Notes: generated by a model from the letters alone, not told the origin. A DNA stretch of 64,000 nucleotides from Nocardia sp. NBC_00403 (GCF_036046055.1 NZ_CP107939.1:4278001-4342000); one strand, 5' to 3'. Counted from the stretch's first letter, positions 43,954 through 53,775 are shown. Translations and numbers: made by a program.

Positions 43954-44206
43954 GGGACGTAAGGCACACGGCCGTCACTTCCCGGTCACCGTCGGGCGGA
44001 CCGAATTCCAGTGCACTGCCTGTTGCTTCGATCTGCTTTCGTGTGCTGACCACATCGCCACCGAACCCAGTCGGAGCATCGGTGAGCCTGCGGTTGCGGG
44101 CCGTGATCCGGACAGCGCGGCCCGTGGAGTCTCGATCCCGCCGGGCAGGGAACTGGCGTGAGCGGCGGCGGGCTTGTGGCACCCACCGCCGGCTCGGGCA
44201 ACTGCG

Positions 44207-45706
44207 TCAGATAGACCGGGTTGGTTCCGGCGTCGATTGTTCGTCGGCGCGGTGTGCCGCGCTCAGCGGATCGGCGATGTCCTCCAGCGATTTACCTTCG
44301 GCGTCGACACCGAAGCGCCAGGCGACCAGGCCGCCGATGACCATCGTTCCGGCGCCGATTATGTACCCCCAGGTCAGTGGGAGCCGGTCCAGGTCGACAT
44401 TGTCGGCGCCGCCGATCAGCCGACTGAAGAAGTACGGTGCGACCACGCCGCCGGTCCCTTGTGCGATCGCGAAGAAGAACGAGATGGCTTGGCCGCGCAG
44501 CTCCAACGGGAAGATCTCGCTGACGGTGAGATAGGCCGAGGATGCTCCCGCTGAGGCAAAGAAGAAGATGACACACCAGAGTGCGGTTTGGGTGACGGCA
44601 GTCAGTAGTCCCGCATTGAACGCCCAGGCCGAGATGAGAAGAAGCGTGCCGGAGCCAACGTAGGTGGCACAGATCATTTTTCGGCGTCCGATGCTGTCGA
44701 AAAGTGGCCCGAGTACCAACGGTCCGATCAGGTTGCCTACCGCGAACGGGAAGAAGTAGTAGCCGGTGTGGTCGAGCGGCACGTTGTAGAAGTAGATCAG
44801 CACCATGCCTTGAGTGAAGAAGATCGAGTTGTACAAGAATGCCTGCGTGGCCATCATCGTGAACCCGAGGAGAGACCGGGAGGGATACTTGCCGAAGAAG
44901 ATACGAGCCATTTGCAGATAAGAGAGCCGGCCCGCGTCGACGATGTCCAAGGCCTTGCTTTCGTCGACCGGTGGCAGTTCGACACCTCGGCTTCGGATGC
45001 GCTCCTCGATCTCATCTACGGTTCGTTCGGCTTCGGCGGCCCGACCGTGTGTGAGGAGCCATCGCGGGCTCTCCGGTACCTGGCGGCGCAAGAAGATGAT
45101 GATCAGGCCGAGAACCGGGCCGATGAAGAAGCCGATCCGCCAGCCCCAGTGCAGCGGGACGATGTCTTCATTGAAGAGAACCAGACTGGCCGCCGCACCC
45201 AATGCGGCTCCACCCCAATAAGTACCGTTGATGGCGATGTCGACTCGCCCTCGGTATTTCGAGGGCATGATCTCATCGATCGCCGAATTGATTGCCGTGT
45301 ACTCGCCGCCGATCCCGGTGCCGGCAATGAAACGGAAGAAGTACAGCGACCAGGCGCTCCACGACAGGCCGGCCAATCCGCTGCCGACGAGATAGATCGC
45401 CAAGGTCAGGATGAAGAGTTTCTTGCGTCCGAGTTTGTCGGTGATTCTGCCGAAGACCAGTGCGCCGACCACCTGTCCGGCCAGATACCACGATGCGGCC
45501 GCGCCGACCTGCCCGCTGGTGAGGTGGAGGGTGCTCGGGCTCTCCAACACACCACCCATGCTGCTGACTATCTGGATCTCGAGCCCGTCCAGGATCCAGG
45601 ACACCCCGAGTCCGATGACTATCAACGAGTGAAATCTCGTCCACGGCAGCCGATCCATTCGAGCAGGGACCAGGCTTCGAACGACTTCCACAGGTGGCCT
45701 TGACAT
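44207..45706 (-). CDS. MFS transporter, sugar-porter/metabolite:H+ symporter type
   Basis: A 499-residue major facilitator with twelve hydrophobic segments. The MFS motif between helices 2 and 3 is 'GRITDKLGRKKLF', and its repeat in the second half is 'GPLFDSIGRRKMI'. 'PESPRWLL' before the central loop is typical of sugar porters and related acid symporters. It would move a small organic molecule with protons. It faces leftward with a small hypothetical frame just upstream, and a palindromic GTGCCA-N8-TGGCAC lies 330 bp before its start. Substrate unknown. Confidence 0.88.
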   Translation of the reverse strand: MSRPPVEVVRSLVPARMDRLPWTRFHSLIVIGLGVSWILDGLEIQIVSSMGGVLESPSTLHLTSGQVGAAASWYLAGQVVGALVFGRITDKLGRKKLFILTLAIYLVGSGLAGLSWSAWSLYFFRFIAGTGIGGEYTAINSAIDEIMPSKYRGRVDIAINGTYWGGAALGAAASLVLFNEDIVPLHWGWRIGFFIGPVLGLIIIFLRRQVPESPRWLLTHGRAAEAERTVDEIEERIRSRGVELPPVDESKALDIVDAGRLSYLQMARIFFGKYPSRSLLGFTMMATQAFLYNSIFFTQGMVLIYFYNVPLDHTGYYFFPFAVGNLIGPLVLGPLFDSIGRRKMICATYVGSGTLLLISAWAFNAGLLTAVTQTALWCVIFFFASAGASSAYLTVSEIFPLELRGQAISFFFAIAQGTGGVVAPYFFSRLIGGADNVDLDRLPLTWGYIIGAGTMVIGGLVAWRFGVDAEGKSLEDIADPLSAAHRADEQSTPEPTRSI

Positions 45707-45718
45707 TTCGTGATCACC

Positions 45719-45955
45719 TCAATCATTGGAGATTGGTTGGTTCCCCGGCCGACATCGGCCCGAGGTGCTGAGAGGGGGATATTCGCTGCCGCCTGGCTGA
45801 TCCGGCCGTGCATCGAACCGCTCGGCCGGAGTTGCCGAGAGATCGTTCGGGTCGGCGTCGAACATCGAGTCCGGCAACGGATTTCCATATCGGTCGCTTC
45901 GACCGGTCCGCGCGAGTCCGTCGAAAGGTCTGGACTGCAGTCTCGATACCCGCAT
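45719..45955 (-). CDS. Possible small hypothetical protein upstream of the MFS gene
   Basis: A 78-residue frame, Pro/Asp-rich and probably unstructured ('DRYGNPLPDSMFDADPNDLS' is the most protein-like part). It ends 12 bp before the MFS start, so it could be the first gene of that unit. No family was recognised and no good ribosome binding site is seen. It could equally be a gene remnant or a chance frame. Confidence 0.3.
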   Translation of the reverse strand: MRVSRLQSRPFDGLARTGRSDRYGNPLPDSMFDADPNDLSATPAERFDARPDQPGGSEYPPLSTSGRCRPGNQPISND

Positions 45956-45961
45956 TGGCAA

Positions 45962-46414
45962 CGCGCTTCACCGCCCCGACCGTAGAAACTCAGGTCGCGC
46001 CGGGACGGCGTAACCATCGACTCGTTACATAGCGTGCCAATAAATGATGGCACAACAAAACATGACGCGCAGTGACATCTAACTTGCGCCGAGTTTGCCC
46101 GTACCGGTGGCGGCGGGGAGGTCATGGGCAGGGTGGCGTGGCGTCGACGCCACCCAGGGGTACGTGACCAGGCTCACTATTCGATATCGGCACCTGTGAG
46201 ATTGGCTGCTGACCAGTAGTTTCCGGGTAGCTCGCGGGTCGATGGGCGGGAAAATCGGGTGAGAGATGTCGGTGCCGACCGCAATACTGACGCGCGCCCG
46301 ATGAGTTCGAGTGGCCGATTCCGTCTCAATCACTGTGGCGCCGGGACGCGATCCGGTGACTCGGCAACGGGCCACACATATTCCTGCCAACGCACCATCC
46401 TCCGGAGGTACCCG
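45962..46414. other. Divergent promoter region between two MFS genes
   Basis: No gene seen. Positions 46030-46070 are AT-rich compared with the surroundings. They contain the inverted repeat GTGCCA (46034-46039) - N8 - TGGCAC (46048-46053), a likely operator. CCGGAGGTACCCG directly before 46415 is the ribosome binding site of the DHA2 transporter. Confidence 0.5.
46034..46053. promoter_or_regulatory. Palindrome GTGCCA-N8-TGGCAC
   Basis: Perfect 6-bp arms with an AT-rich 8-base spacer in the gap between divergent transporter genes. The form fits a dimeric repressor site; no regulator gene is adjacent. Confidence 0.45.
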
Positions 46415-47878
46415 ATGCCCGCCGAACTATCCGCTCCCGCCTCGGGAGGGCGGACACCGACCGTCATCCGGGTGCTCGTACTCGCGACCTTCGTGGTGAT
46501 CCTGAACGAGACCATCATGATCAACGCGATCCCGCGTCTGATGGAGGACCTCGCGGTCACCGAACGAGCGGCGCAGTGGGTGTCCACCGCGTTCATGCTC
46601 ACGATGGCGGCCGTCATCCCGACCACCGGCTGGTTCCTGCAGCGGGTGTCGACCCGGCAGGCGTATGCCGTGGCGATGGGGGTCTTCTTGGCCGGTACCG
46701 CGCTGTCGGCCGTCGCGCCGTCGTTCGCGGTGCTGCTGCTCGGGCGGATCATCCAGGCCGGCGGCACCGCGGTGATGATGCCGCTGCTGATGACCACGCT
46801 GATGACCGTCGTGCCCGAGCAGGACCGCGGCCGCGTGATGGGCAACGTCACCCTTGCCATTTCGGTGGCGCCCGCGCTGGGACCCGTGGTTTCCGGGTTG
46901 GTGTTGCAGATCGGTTCGTGGCGTTGGCTTTTCGTGCTGGTGCTGCCGATCACGGGGGTAGTTACCTGGCTGGGCCTGCGCCGGCTGGAGAACATCGGTG
47001 AACCGCAGGCCGGGGCGATCGACTCGGCCAGCGTGGTGCTGGCCGCACTCGGATTCGGTGGGCTGGTATTCGGGCTCAGCCGGTTCGAGAGCAGCAACCT
47101 CACCAGCCCGGCGCTGATCGTCGCCGCGGGCTCGGCTCTCATCGCCGCGTTCGTGTTCCGTCAGCTGCGCATGCAGCGTACCGGCACTCCACTGCTGGAT
47201 CTGCGGGTCTTGCGGTCCGGCACCTATTCGAAGGCGTTGGTGCTGATGTCGATCGCGTTCATGGCGATGCTCGGGTCGATGATCCTGCTGCCGTTGTATC
47301 TGCAGAACCTGCGTGGCCTGAGCCCATTGCAGACCGGCCTGCTGGTGATGCCGGGTGGGTTGGCGATGGGTCTGCTCGGACCGACTGTCGGGCGCGTGTT
47401 CGACCGGTTCGGCGGACGCTTGCTGGTTATTCCAGGGTCGATCGGGATCGCCGCGTCGCTGGCCGGGTTCACCCAGATCTCGATGACCATGCCGTACTGG
47501 CAGCTGATCGCCCTGCACATGCTGCTGATGGTGTCGCTGGCGGCAACCTTCACCCCGGTCTTCACTCTCGGCCTCGGTGCTCTCCCGCAGCACCTGTACT
47601 CGCACGGCAGTTCCATGCTCGGCACCCTGCAGCAGGTCGCAGCGGCCTTCGGCACCGCCCTGGTGGTGACGGTGATGTCGGCCCGCAGCACTGAGCTCAT
47701 CACCGACGGCACCGACCCTGTCACCGCCCACCTCGACGGCATGCGCCTGGCCTTCGTCGTCTCCGCCGCCTTGGCGCTGATCGTGATTGCGATGGCAGTG
47801 CTCCTGCCGAGCCGGGCAGCCGCCCCGGAAGCGGCCGGCGAGCCCGAAACGGCGGCCCCCGAACTGCTCAAGGGCTGA
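46415..47878 (+). CDS. MFS drug-efflux transporter, DHA2 (EmrB/QacA) family
   Basis: A 487-residue transporter with about fourteen membrane segments, as in the DHA2 family. The efflux-specific motif C appears in helix 5 as 'LAISVAPALGPVVSGLV', and the N-terminus has 'FVVILNETIMINAIPRLMEDL', where DHA2 proteins usually carry the D1 motif. It should expel hydrophobic drugs using the proton gradient. A very good GGAGG precedes ATG 46415. No TetR or MarR regulator lies beside it. A terminator-like hairpin follows the stop. Confidence 0.9.
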   Translation: MPAELSAPASGGRTPTVIRVLVLATFVVILNETIMINAIPRLMEDLAVTERAAQWVSTAFMLTMAAVIPTTGWFLQRVSTRQAYAVAMGVFLAGTALSAVAPSFAVLLLGRIIQAGGTAVMMPLLMTTLMTVVPEQDRGRVMGNVTLAISVAPALGPVVSGLVLQIGSWRWLFVLVLPITGVVTWLGLRRLENIGEPQAGAIDSASVVLAALGFGGLVFGLSRFESSNLTSPALIVAAGSALIAAFVFRQLRMQRTGTPLLDLRVLRSGTYSKALVLMSIAFMAMLGSMILLPLYLQNLRGLSPLQTGLLVMPGGLAMGLLGPTVGRVFDRFGGRLLVIPGSIGIAASLAGFTQISMTMPYWQLIALHMLLMVSLAATFTPVFTLGLGALPQHLYSHGSSMLGTLQQVAAAFGTALVVTVMSARSTELITDGTDPVTAHLDGMRLAFVVSAALALIVIAMAVLLPSRAAAPEAAGEPETAAPELLKG

Positions 47879-47897
47879 CCTCGATTCGGCACGACTG

Positions 47898-47931
47898 AGC
47901 CCCTGGCTGCCTGCTGCGCACGCCAGGGGCT
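47898..47931 (+). terminator. Terminator-like hairpin after the DHA2 gene
   Basis: AGCCCCTGGC (47898-47907) pairs perfectly with 47922-47931 around a 14-base loop, 20 bp after the stop codon. No T-tract follows, which is usual for actinobacterial terminators. Confidence 0.65.
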
Positions 47932-48103
47932 TCGCCATCGCCGGCCTGTGGATCGGGAACCCGATAGCCGCTGACGGTGCCCGACGATGCGGTCGTGATC
48001 AACATGAGGCGCGTTGTGCCTGGCTGGGGGCTCTAAGGCAGCTAGTCTCGGTATCCGATTCTCGAAGTCATGGCTATCCCCCATCGAAGGAAGGGATTGA
48101 TTC

Positions 48104-49414
48104 GTGAGGAGTCGAATACTCAGCTTGACCGCAGTTGTGACCGGAGCTTTCATCGCGGTCGGTAGCGGGGCGTTTTCCGCAGCCGACCCATGGATGCTTC
48201 CGGCCGTGGAGGCCAGCGGCTTCTACCTGCCGCCGGTGCCGCTTCCGCCGGGAGACCCGGGCACCATCATCCGGACCGAACCGGCGCCGGTGGCGCTGTC
48301 GGCCCCCGGACAGCCCGGAATAATCCCGGCGATGGCGACACGCATGATGTACCTCAGCAGCGATGCTCAGGACGCGCCGACCGCCGTGGTGGGCACATAT
48401 CTGGAGCCGGCCGTGCCGTGGACCGGCCCGGGGGAGCGCCCGCTGATCGCGTACGGGGTCGGCACGAAGGGGCAGGGCGATCAGTGTGCGCCTTCGAAGT
48501 TGTTGCCGGATCTCGTCCATTTCCAGCCGCCGCTCGACGTGATCTTCGAGTACGACGTGGTAGGGCTCTTCTCCCTGCTGTCGCGTGGCATGGCGGTAGT
48601 GGTGACCGATTACCACGGCCTCGGCACGCCCGATATTCACGACTATCTCAACCGGAAGGCACAAGCCCACGCGGTGCTGGATTCCGCGCGTGCCGCATTG
48701 CGGTTGCCGAGCAGCCTGAACCCCAATTCACCGGTCATTCTCTACGGGTACTCCCAGGGCGGTATGGCCTCCGCAGGCGCTGCCGAGCTGCAATCGAGCT
48801 ACGCTCCAGATCTGAATGTGCGCGGCGCGTACATCGGGGGGCCGGTGGTGGATGACGAGTATTTCATCGGGTACAACGACGGCCGGCCCTCCGTCGCGCC
48901 CACCTACGCGTGGATTCTCAACGGCATCGCCGCCAACTATCCCAATACCCGACCGGTGCTCGATGCTGAACTCAACGACATCGGTAAGGCGATCCTGGAT
49001 GACTCTCAGAACAAATGCGCCGTCCCGGTCGGGCTGGCCCAGGCCCATCAGTACACATCCCAGTGGACCACCAGCGGACAACCACTCATCGACGTGATCG
49101 ATCAGTCCCCGGTGTTGAAAGCGGCATTCGACGAGCAGCGTGTCGGCGGGCTCACCCCGTCTGTTCCCGTATTGATCGCCTCGGCCAGGAACGACGAGGG
49201 TGCGCCGTACACGCCGATTCGGGACATGGCCGCCAGCTGGTGCAGTCGTGGTGTGCCGGTTCAGCTGGAGTCGAATGCGGACATTCCCCCGTTCTCCGGA
49301 GTCGTCGGCACCCACGTGGTGGCCTTTTTTCCGTCGCTGGCGGCCTCGCAACAATGGATCACCGATCGGCTGGCGGGTATCCCAGCCCCGTCCAACTGTG
49401 GTGCATTGCCATAG
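48104..49414 (+). CDS. Secreted lipase of the LIP family
   Basis: A 436-residue secretory lipase. The N-terminus is a Sec signal peptide (basic RSR, then 'ILSLTAVVTGAFIAVGSGAFS'). The nucleophile elbow is GYSQGG; Asp and His are expected in the C-terminal part ('ASARNDEGAPYTP', 'GVVGTHVVAF'). The family is related to Candida antarctica lipase A and is common in Nocardia and mycobacteria; members cut triacylglycerols outside the cell. The GTG start has GGAAGGGA upstream. It is a single-gene unit, with a hairpin 127 bp after the stop. Confidence 0.9.
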   Translation: MRSRILSLTAVVTGAFIAVGSGAFSAADPWMLPAVEASGFYLPPVPLPPGDPGTIIRTEPAPVALSAPGQPGIIPAMATRMMYLSSDAQDAPTAVVGTYLEPAVPWTGPGERPLIAYGVGTKGQGDQCAPSKLLPDLVHFQPPLDVIFEYDVVGLFSLLSRGMAVVVTDYHGLGTPDIHDYLNRKAQAHAVLDSARAALRLPSSLNPNSPVILYGYSQGGMASAGAAELQSSYAPDLNVRGAYIGGPVVDDEYFIGYNDGRPSVAPTYAWILNGIAANYPNTRPVLDAELNDIGKAILDDSQNKCAVPVGLAQAHQYTSQWTTSGQPLIDVIDQSPVLKAAFDEQRVGGLTPSVPVLIASARNDEGAPYTPIRDMAASWCSRGVPVQLESNADIPPFSGVVGTHVVAFFPSLAASQQWITDRLAGIPAPSNCGALP

Positions 49415-50006
49415 TTTCCGGCGCACAGCAATTCCGGTGTCGTGGGGACTCCGATCGGATACACGGCGTCCGGTGTATGCCCGCGCGTTGTCGGGGCTCG
49501 TCGCACCTGAGTGTGGGTGGTCTGTGCACGATGCAGGGTGGCGGGTCGGCCTGTGGGCCGACCCGCAGCAGGTGGACCGAGCCGATCGACAGCGAGAAGC
49601 ACGATCCGCGCCCGCCGGAACCAGTGCGGCCGTATCGGATTTTCGTGGCCGGAGTGCACCCGCCGCGACCCGGTAGCGACCAACCTGGCGTTCCGGCCAC
49701 GGACCCGGCGAGCCGGGCACATCCTGTGCGGCGCCGTGCTCGGCCGGTAGAGATGCCGAAGCGTGGTACTGCGGCGAAAGTCCTCGCGGTGTTCCACTAT
49801 TCGTGCGTCGAGGCGGGAAGCCGTGCGCCCATACGATTCTCGGAGAAAATTCGACTCGACCGATCTCCGGCGGTCCGGATCGGTTGGGTAACCGGCCGGT
49901 CAGGCGGCTATTTCAACGGATCGCTGGTAAGCGGCGAGAAAACGTTTATTCTAGATCAACAAGATTAGACGGAACCGTCTTCGTCGGGCCAAACTCTCAA
50001 CCGGGT
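49415..50006. other. Intergenic region, no gene seen
   Basis: About 590 bp with no recognisable protein. A hairpin lies at 49541-49566. The last 100 bp are AT-rich for this genome (around 49930-49970) and probably hold the alkB promoter. Confidence 0.45.
49541..49566 (+). terminator. Perfect 11-bp hairpin with TGTG loop downstream of lipase
   Basis: GCGGGTCGGCC (49541-49551) and 49556-49566 are fully complementary around a four-base loop. It is 127 bp after the lipase stop codon and very GC-rich, with no T-tract. Confidence 0.5.
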
Positions 50007-51245
50007 ATGTCGAATCACGGGACGACTATGGCAATCTTTGAGAATGCAGACGCGCGTGACCCCAAACGTTATATGTGGGTTCTAGGTTTGATCGCACCGG
50101 GTTGTGCGCTACTGCCCTCACAGCTAGTAGCCCACACCGGGCTGGAGCTGTTTTGGTGGATCGGTCCGATCATTGTGTTCGTGGTAATTCCACTGCTGGA
50201 CTTGGCGGTGGGCGATGACGGCAGCAATCCGCGCGATGAGGACTACGAGTCGTTGTCCAACGATCGTTACTATCGTTGGTGCAATTACCTCTTCCTGCCG
50301 CTCCAGTTCATCGGCCTGCTGATCGCCGGATACCTGTGGGCCAGGCAGGAACTGAGCCTCGCCGACAAGCTGGGATTGGCTGTGACGATGGGGGTCGTGT
50401 CGGGCATCGGCATCAACGCCGCCCACGAACTCGGCCACCGGGCCGAGCATCTCGAACGCTGGCTGGCAAAGGTTGCGCTGGCGCAATCCGGATACGGGCA
50501 TTTCTTTGTCGAACACAATCGCGGCCACCACGTCCGCGTCGCCACGCCCGAGGACGCGGCCAGCGCCCGATTCGGCGAGTCACTGTGGGAGTTCTTGCCG
50601 CGCAGCATAGTCGGCGGCTTCCGCTCGGCGCTGGCCCTGGAACGGGAACGCCTGTCCCGCAAAGGAAAACGCTGGTTCAGCCCACACAACTATCTCCTGC
50701 AAGCATGGTCGATGAGTGTTGTGCTGTTCGGCACGATGATTCTGGTCTTCGGCCCCGCCGTCATCCCTTATTTGCTCCTGCAGGCGATGATCGGCGCCGG
50801 ATTGTTGGAGACAGTGAACTACGTCGAGCACTACGGATTGCTGCGCGCGCGCCGCGCCAACGGCAACTACGTGCGGTGCTCACCGCGCGACAGTTGGAAC
50901 AGTGACCGTCTGATCACGAACGTCTTCCTGTTCCACCTCCAACGTCACAGCGACCACCACGCGAACCCGGGGCGTCGCTACCAGACCCTGCGCAGCAGCC
51001 AGGAGGCGCCTCAGTTGCCTGCCGGCTACGCCACTATGGTCGTCCTGGCCGCCGTGCCCCCGCTGTGGCGCGCGGTCATGAATCACCGGGTGATGGCCCA
51101 CTACGGTGGCGACATCACGCTCGTCAACAGGAAACCCGGTGTCAGGAGGAGTTACCACTTCCTGACGCGCCTCGGTGGTCCGTCCTCCACTGACCGAATG
51201 GGTACTGTATCTACTGGCAACTCTTCGGCAAACAGTGACGAATAG
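50007..51245 (+). CDS. alkB: Alkane 1-monooxygenase (AlkB-like non-heme di-iron)
   Basis: A 412-residue membrane hydroxylase. The His boxes of AlkB are present as 'NAAHELGHRAEH', 'EHNRGHHVRVATPEDAASAR' and 'LQRHSDHHANPGRRYQTLR', plus 'NYVEHYG' with the extra His. About six membrane helices flank them. It oxidises the terminal methyl of medium-chain alkanes with O2 and electrons from rubredoxin. No rubredoxin gene, rubredoxin reductase or TetR regulator lies nearby, and the C-terminus is not fused to rubredoxin. ATG 50007 is chosen; ATG 50028 is possible. Chain-length preference cannot be told. Confidence 0.9.
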   Translation: MSNHGTTMAIFENADARDPKRYMWVLGLIAPGCALLPSQLVAHTGLELFWWIGPIIVFVVIPLLDLAVGDDGSNPRDEDYESLSNDRYYRWCNYLFLPLQFIGLLIAGYLWARQELSLADKLGLAVTMGVVSGIGINAAHELGHRAEHLERWLAKVALAQSGYGHFFVEHNRGHHVRVATPEDAASARFGESLWEFLPRSIVGGFRSALALERERLSRKGKRWFSPHNYLLQAWSMSVVLFGTMILVFGPAVIPYLLLQAMIGAGLLETVNYVEHYGLLRARRANGNYVRCSPRDSWNSDRLITNVFLFHLQRHSDHHANPGRRYQTLRSSQEAPQLPAGYATMVVLAAVPPLWRAVMNHRVMAHYGGDITLVNRKPGVRRSYHFLTRLGGPSSTDRMGTVSTGNSSANSDE

Positions 51246-51397
51246 GATCGCCGGGACGGTTGGATCCGCCCAGTGTGACGAGGGGTCGTGCGCAGCCCAT
51301 GGCGCGGTGATTCGGTATTGCTGTGCTGGCTATTTCTTCCGCTGCGGGCCGTCTTCGGCATGGTCCGACCCGCTCTGGCGCTGAGCCGCCTGCGGTC

Positions 51398-52027
51398 TCA
51401 TTCGGTGCTGAAGGCGAACGTGTACCAGTCTCCGTACAGCTTTTCGAACAGCCGGGCGTTACCCCCTACCGGCTCGGTGCCAGGCGAATACACCCAGCCG
51501 CGGACGGTGGAGCCCATGAACCCGTCGGCGTCGTAGAAGTAGACGCGCCCATCGGATTCGCGTTGAGCCAAGCTGATATCGAGCCCGCCGAGGCTCAGGT
51601 CTCGGCGGCTGGTCGGTCCATCTGCGCGCTGCATCTCGACCGCGACGTCTTCCATCGCCGGACGTGCGGAGTCGAAGCCGTCGGGCCGAAAGGCCATCCC
51701 GGCCACCATCCCCGCGAGGGCAACGGCAGGCACGGCGGCGACCTTCCATGACCACCGGTGCTCCCTGCCGACCAGGTACAGGGTCTTGATCGCCCACACC
51801 AGCAGGGAAGTGCCCAGCAGAATCCCGCCGATCACCAGACCAACGAACTGATCGGCGTCGGTCGAGTTGCCGATGAACGGAGCCCAGTCGAAGTGGACGC
51901 ATAAGAGAACAGCCACACCAAGGGCTGCGCTCGTCAGGACCGCGAGACCGGGTGCGGTGGCGGCGTCCTGTTCGAGCTCGGTTTGCGCACCGTGCACACG
52001 TGATGTCTCGATCGGGGGCCTCCTCAT
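51398..52027 (-). CDS. Membrane protein of unknown function
   Basis: A 209-residue protein with three probable membrane helices ('GLAVLTSAALGVAVLLCVHF', 'QFVGLVIGGILLGTSLLVWAI', 'WKVAAVPAVALAGMVAGMAF'). An extracytoplasmic C-terminal domain of about 80 residues ends 'KLYGDWYTFAFSTE'. No family recognised. The start at 52027 is a compromise; the frame is open to 52078. It converges with alkB with a 150-bp gap. Confidence 0.65.
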   Translation of the reverse strand: MRRPPIETSRVHGAQTELEQDAATAPGLAVLTSAALGVAVLLCVHFDWAPFIGNSTDADQFVGLVIGGILLGTSLLVWAIKTLYLVGREHRWSWKVAAVPAVALAGMVAGMAFRPDGFDSARPAMEDVAVEMQRADGPTSRRDLSLGGLDISLAQRESDGRVYFYDADGFMGSTVRGWVYSPGTEPVGGNARLFEKLYGDWYTFAFSTE

Positions 52028-52794
52028 CTCGACGATCGTGCCCCAAGGTGGCGGATCCGCGCTCGGCGATGCCCGCACTTGGACTGTACCGACTCGGTGC
52101 TGTCGGAGCCCGGCCCTGAAACCAGCACCGCGGCGCGGCTGTCACTCGACCGCTCGAACCGATCGATCAGTCTTGATGGTGGCGAACTATCGCGGGCCAT
52201 CGATCGAGCGAATCGCGCGGCAGCTGATACGGCGAGAGCATTTTCTTTTCCGGACACGGCTGCGAATTTCGTTGACCATCGACCGGTGGGTGTGCGGCGC
52301 CGACTCGGGCAGCTGCGGACCTGTGTGTACTGCATGCCGGTCACGTGCGTAAACAAGTGGCGATCGCGTCCGACAGTGCATCGCCATCGACCCAGACCGC
52401 CTCGCGCAGAACGTCGTCGCGATCGCGCAGTCGACCACACCGTCGGCGTCATTGATGGCGAAGGGGTGAGGCCGCTCCTTGTCCGAGGGCGCGGCGCGAA
52501 CGGCCAGTGGTTCCGTTCAGAACAGAAGTCGCAGCACACTTCGCCTTAAATATCATGCCAATACAACGAAATCAGTTGTCCTTTGTGGTTGACAGTATCG
52601 ATTTCGCAATGTTTTCTGTGCGGTATCTGCCGTTGCGCATCGTGGACACCCCGCAGGGCTGCGACGGAAGTGGCGTTCGAGGCGATCTGATCCCCGAGTG
52701 GTTCGGACACGTCGGCCGTGCGCCAGAGTCGGCTTCGATTGCCGATTGCATTGACTGAATTTTCAGTTCATCGATTCCAGGAGGTATCGAAGCC
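52028..52794. other. Intergenic region with agmatine-operon promoter
   Basis: No intact gene in 767 bp. A minus-strand frame at about 52355-52440 reads 'DDVLREAVWVDGDALSDAIA' and ends in a stop, perhaps the tail of a lost gene. The last 60 bp hold the palindrome at 52754-52767 and a GGAGG ribosome site. Confidence 0.45.
52754..52767. promoter_or_regulatory. Palindrome ACTGAA-TT-TTCAGT upstream of agmatine operon
   Basis: Perfect 6-bp arms around TT, ending 27 bp before the amidase start codon. Outer bases are also nearly symmetric (TG before and CA after). This is a likely operator for the TetR protein encoded at 54879. Confidence 0.6.
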
Positions 52795-53775
52795 ATGAAT
52801 GGATCGACGTTCGTCCTCGAGACCGCGTTCGCACCACCGCCCTCATTCGCGCGGACGACCGCTGCACTGCGTCGATCCGTCCGGGTCGGTGTCGTGCAGC
52901 ACCGCTGGCTGGCCGACCCCGTCGAACTGCGCGCTCAGCTCGCCGTGGGCATCCGGATCGCAGCCGAACAGGGCGCGCAGGCGGTGTTTCTTCCCGAGTT
53001 GACCCTGTCGCGCTATCCGGCGGACGTGCGGGCCGGCGCGAATCCGGGCGGCGCTGCGGAGGAGCTGCTTTCGGGTCCGACCTTCGCCTTCGCCGCCGAG
53101 GCTGCGAAGGCGAATGGTGTCGCTGTCCATGCCTCGCTCTACGAGCGCGCGGAGGCTGCCGACGGCCTCGGGTTCAACACGGCGATCTTGGTCTCGCCCG
53201 ACGGCGAACTCATCGGCCGAACCCGCAAGCTGCATATCCCGGTGACCGACGGCTACTACGAAGACACCTACTTTCGCCCCGGGCCTGCCGACGACCCCTA
53301 CCCGGTATACCGGCCTGCGGCGCTCGACGGTGCCGCGATCGGCTTGCCGACCTGCTGGGACGAATGGTTCCCCGAAGTGTCGAGGGCCTACTCGCTCGGT
53401 GGTGCGGAGATCCTCGTCTACCCCACGGCGATCGGATCGGAGCCGTCGTTCCCGGACTTCGATACGCAACCACTGTGGCACCACGTGATTGTCGGAAATG
53501 GCATCACCGCAGGCACTTTCATGATTGTGCCGAACCGGTTCGGCGACGAGGGCAGCGTGAGCTTCTACGGTTCATCGTTCATCTCCGACCCCTACGGCCG
53601 CGTGCTGGTTCGCGCTCCACGCGACACCGCGGCGGTGCTGGTCGCCGATCTCGACCTGGAGCAGCGCCGTGACTGGCTCGGCCTGTTTCCCTTCCTGACC
53701 ACTCGCAGGCCCGACACCTACGCCCGCCTCACCGCACCGGTCGATGCCGCCCGCCCGTACGGGGAGGAAGCATGA
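52795..53775 (+). CDS. aguB: N-carbamoylputrescine amidase-like nitrilase-superfamily hydrolase
   Basis: A 326-residue carbon-nitrogen hydrolase. The Glu-Lys-Cys triad is seen in 'FLPELTLSRY', 'RTRKLHIPVTDGYYEDTYFRPG' and 'LPTCWDEWFPE', and the last two match N-carbamoylputrescine amidases. Expected reaction: N-carbamoylputrescine to putrescine, CO2 and ammonia. The stop overlaps the agmatine deiminase start by four bases (ATGA at 53772-53775), which supports the role strongly. GGAGG precedes the ATG. The N-terminus carries about 28 residues more than usual before 'VRVGVVQH'. Confidence 0.88.
   Translation: MNGSTFVLETAFAPPPSFARTTAALRRSVRVGVVQHRWLADPVELRAQLAVGIRIAAEQGAQAVFLPELTLSRYPADVRAGANPGGAAEELLSGPTFAFAAEAAKANGVAVHASLYERAEAADGLGFNTAILVSPDGELIGRTRKLHIPVTDGYYEDTYFRPGPADDPYPVYRPAALDGAAIGLPTCWDEWFPEVSRAYSLGGAEILVYPTAIGSEPSFPDFDTQPLWHHVIVGNGITAGTFMIVPNRFGDEGSVSFYGSSFISDPYGRVLVRAPRDTAAVLVADLDLEQRRDWLGLFPFLTTRRPDTYARLTAPVDAARPYGEEA

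Noticed and set aside
43954..44206. Minus-strand frame with 'STRKQIEATGSALEFGPPDG'
   Set aside because: Somewhat protein-like but short, with no start or family; not enough to call a remnant.
46427..47938. 503-codon minus-strand frame across the DHA2 transporter
   Set aside because: Antisense of a supported MFS gene.
52355..52440. Minus-strand tail 'DDVLREAVWVDGDALSDAIA'
   Set aside because: Ends in a stop and looks plausible but is under 30 residues, so chance cannot be excluded.
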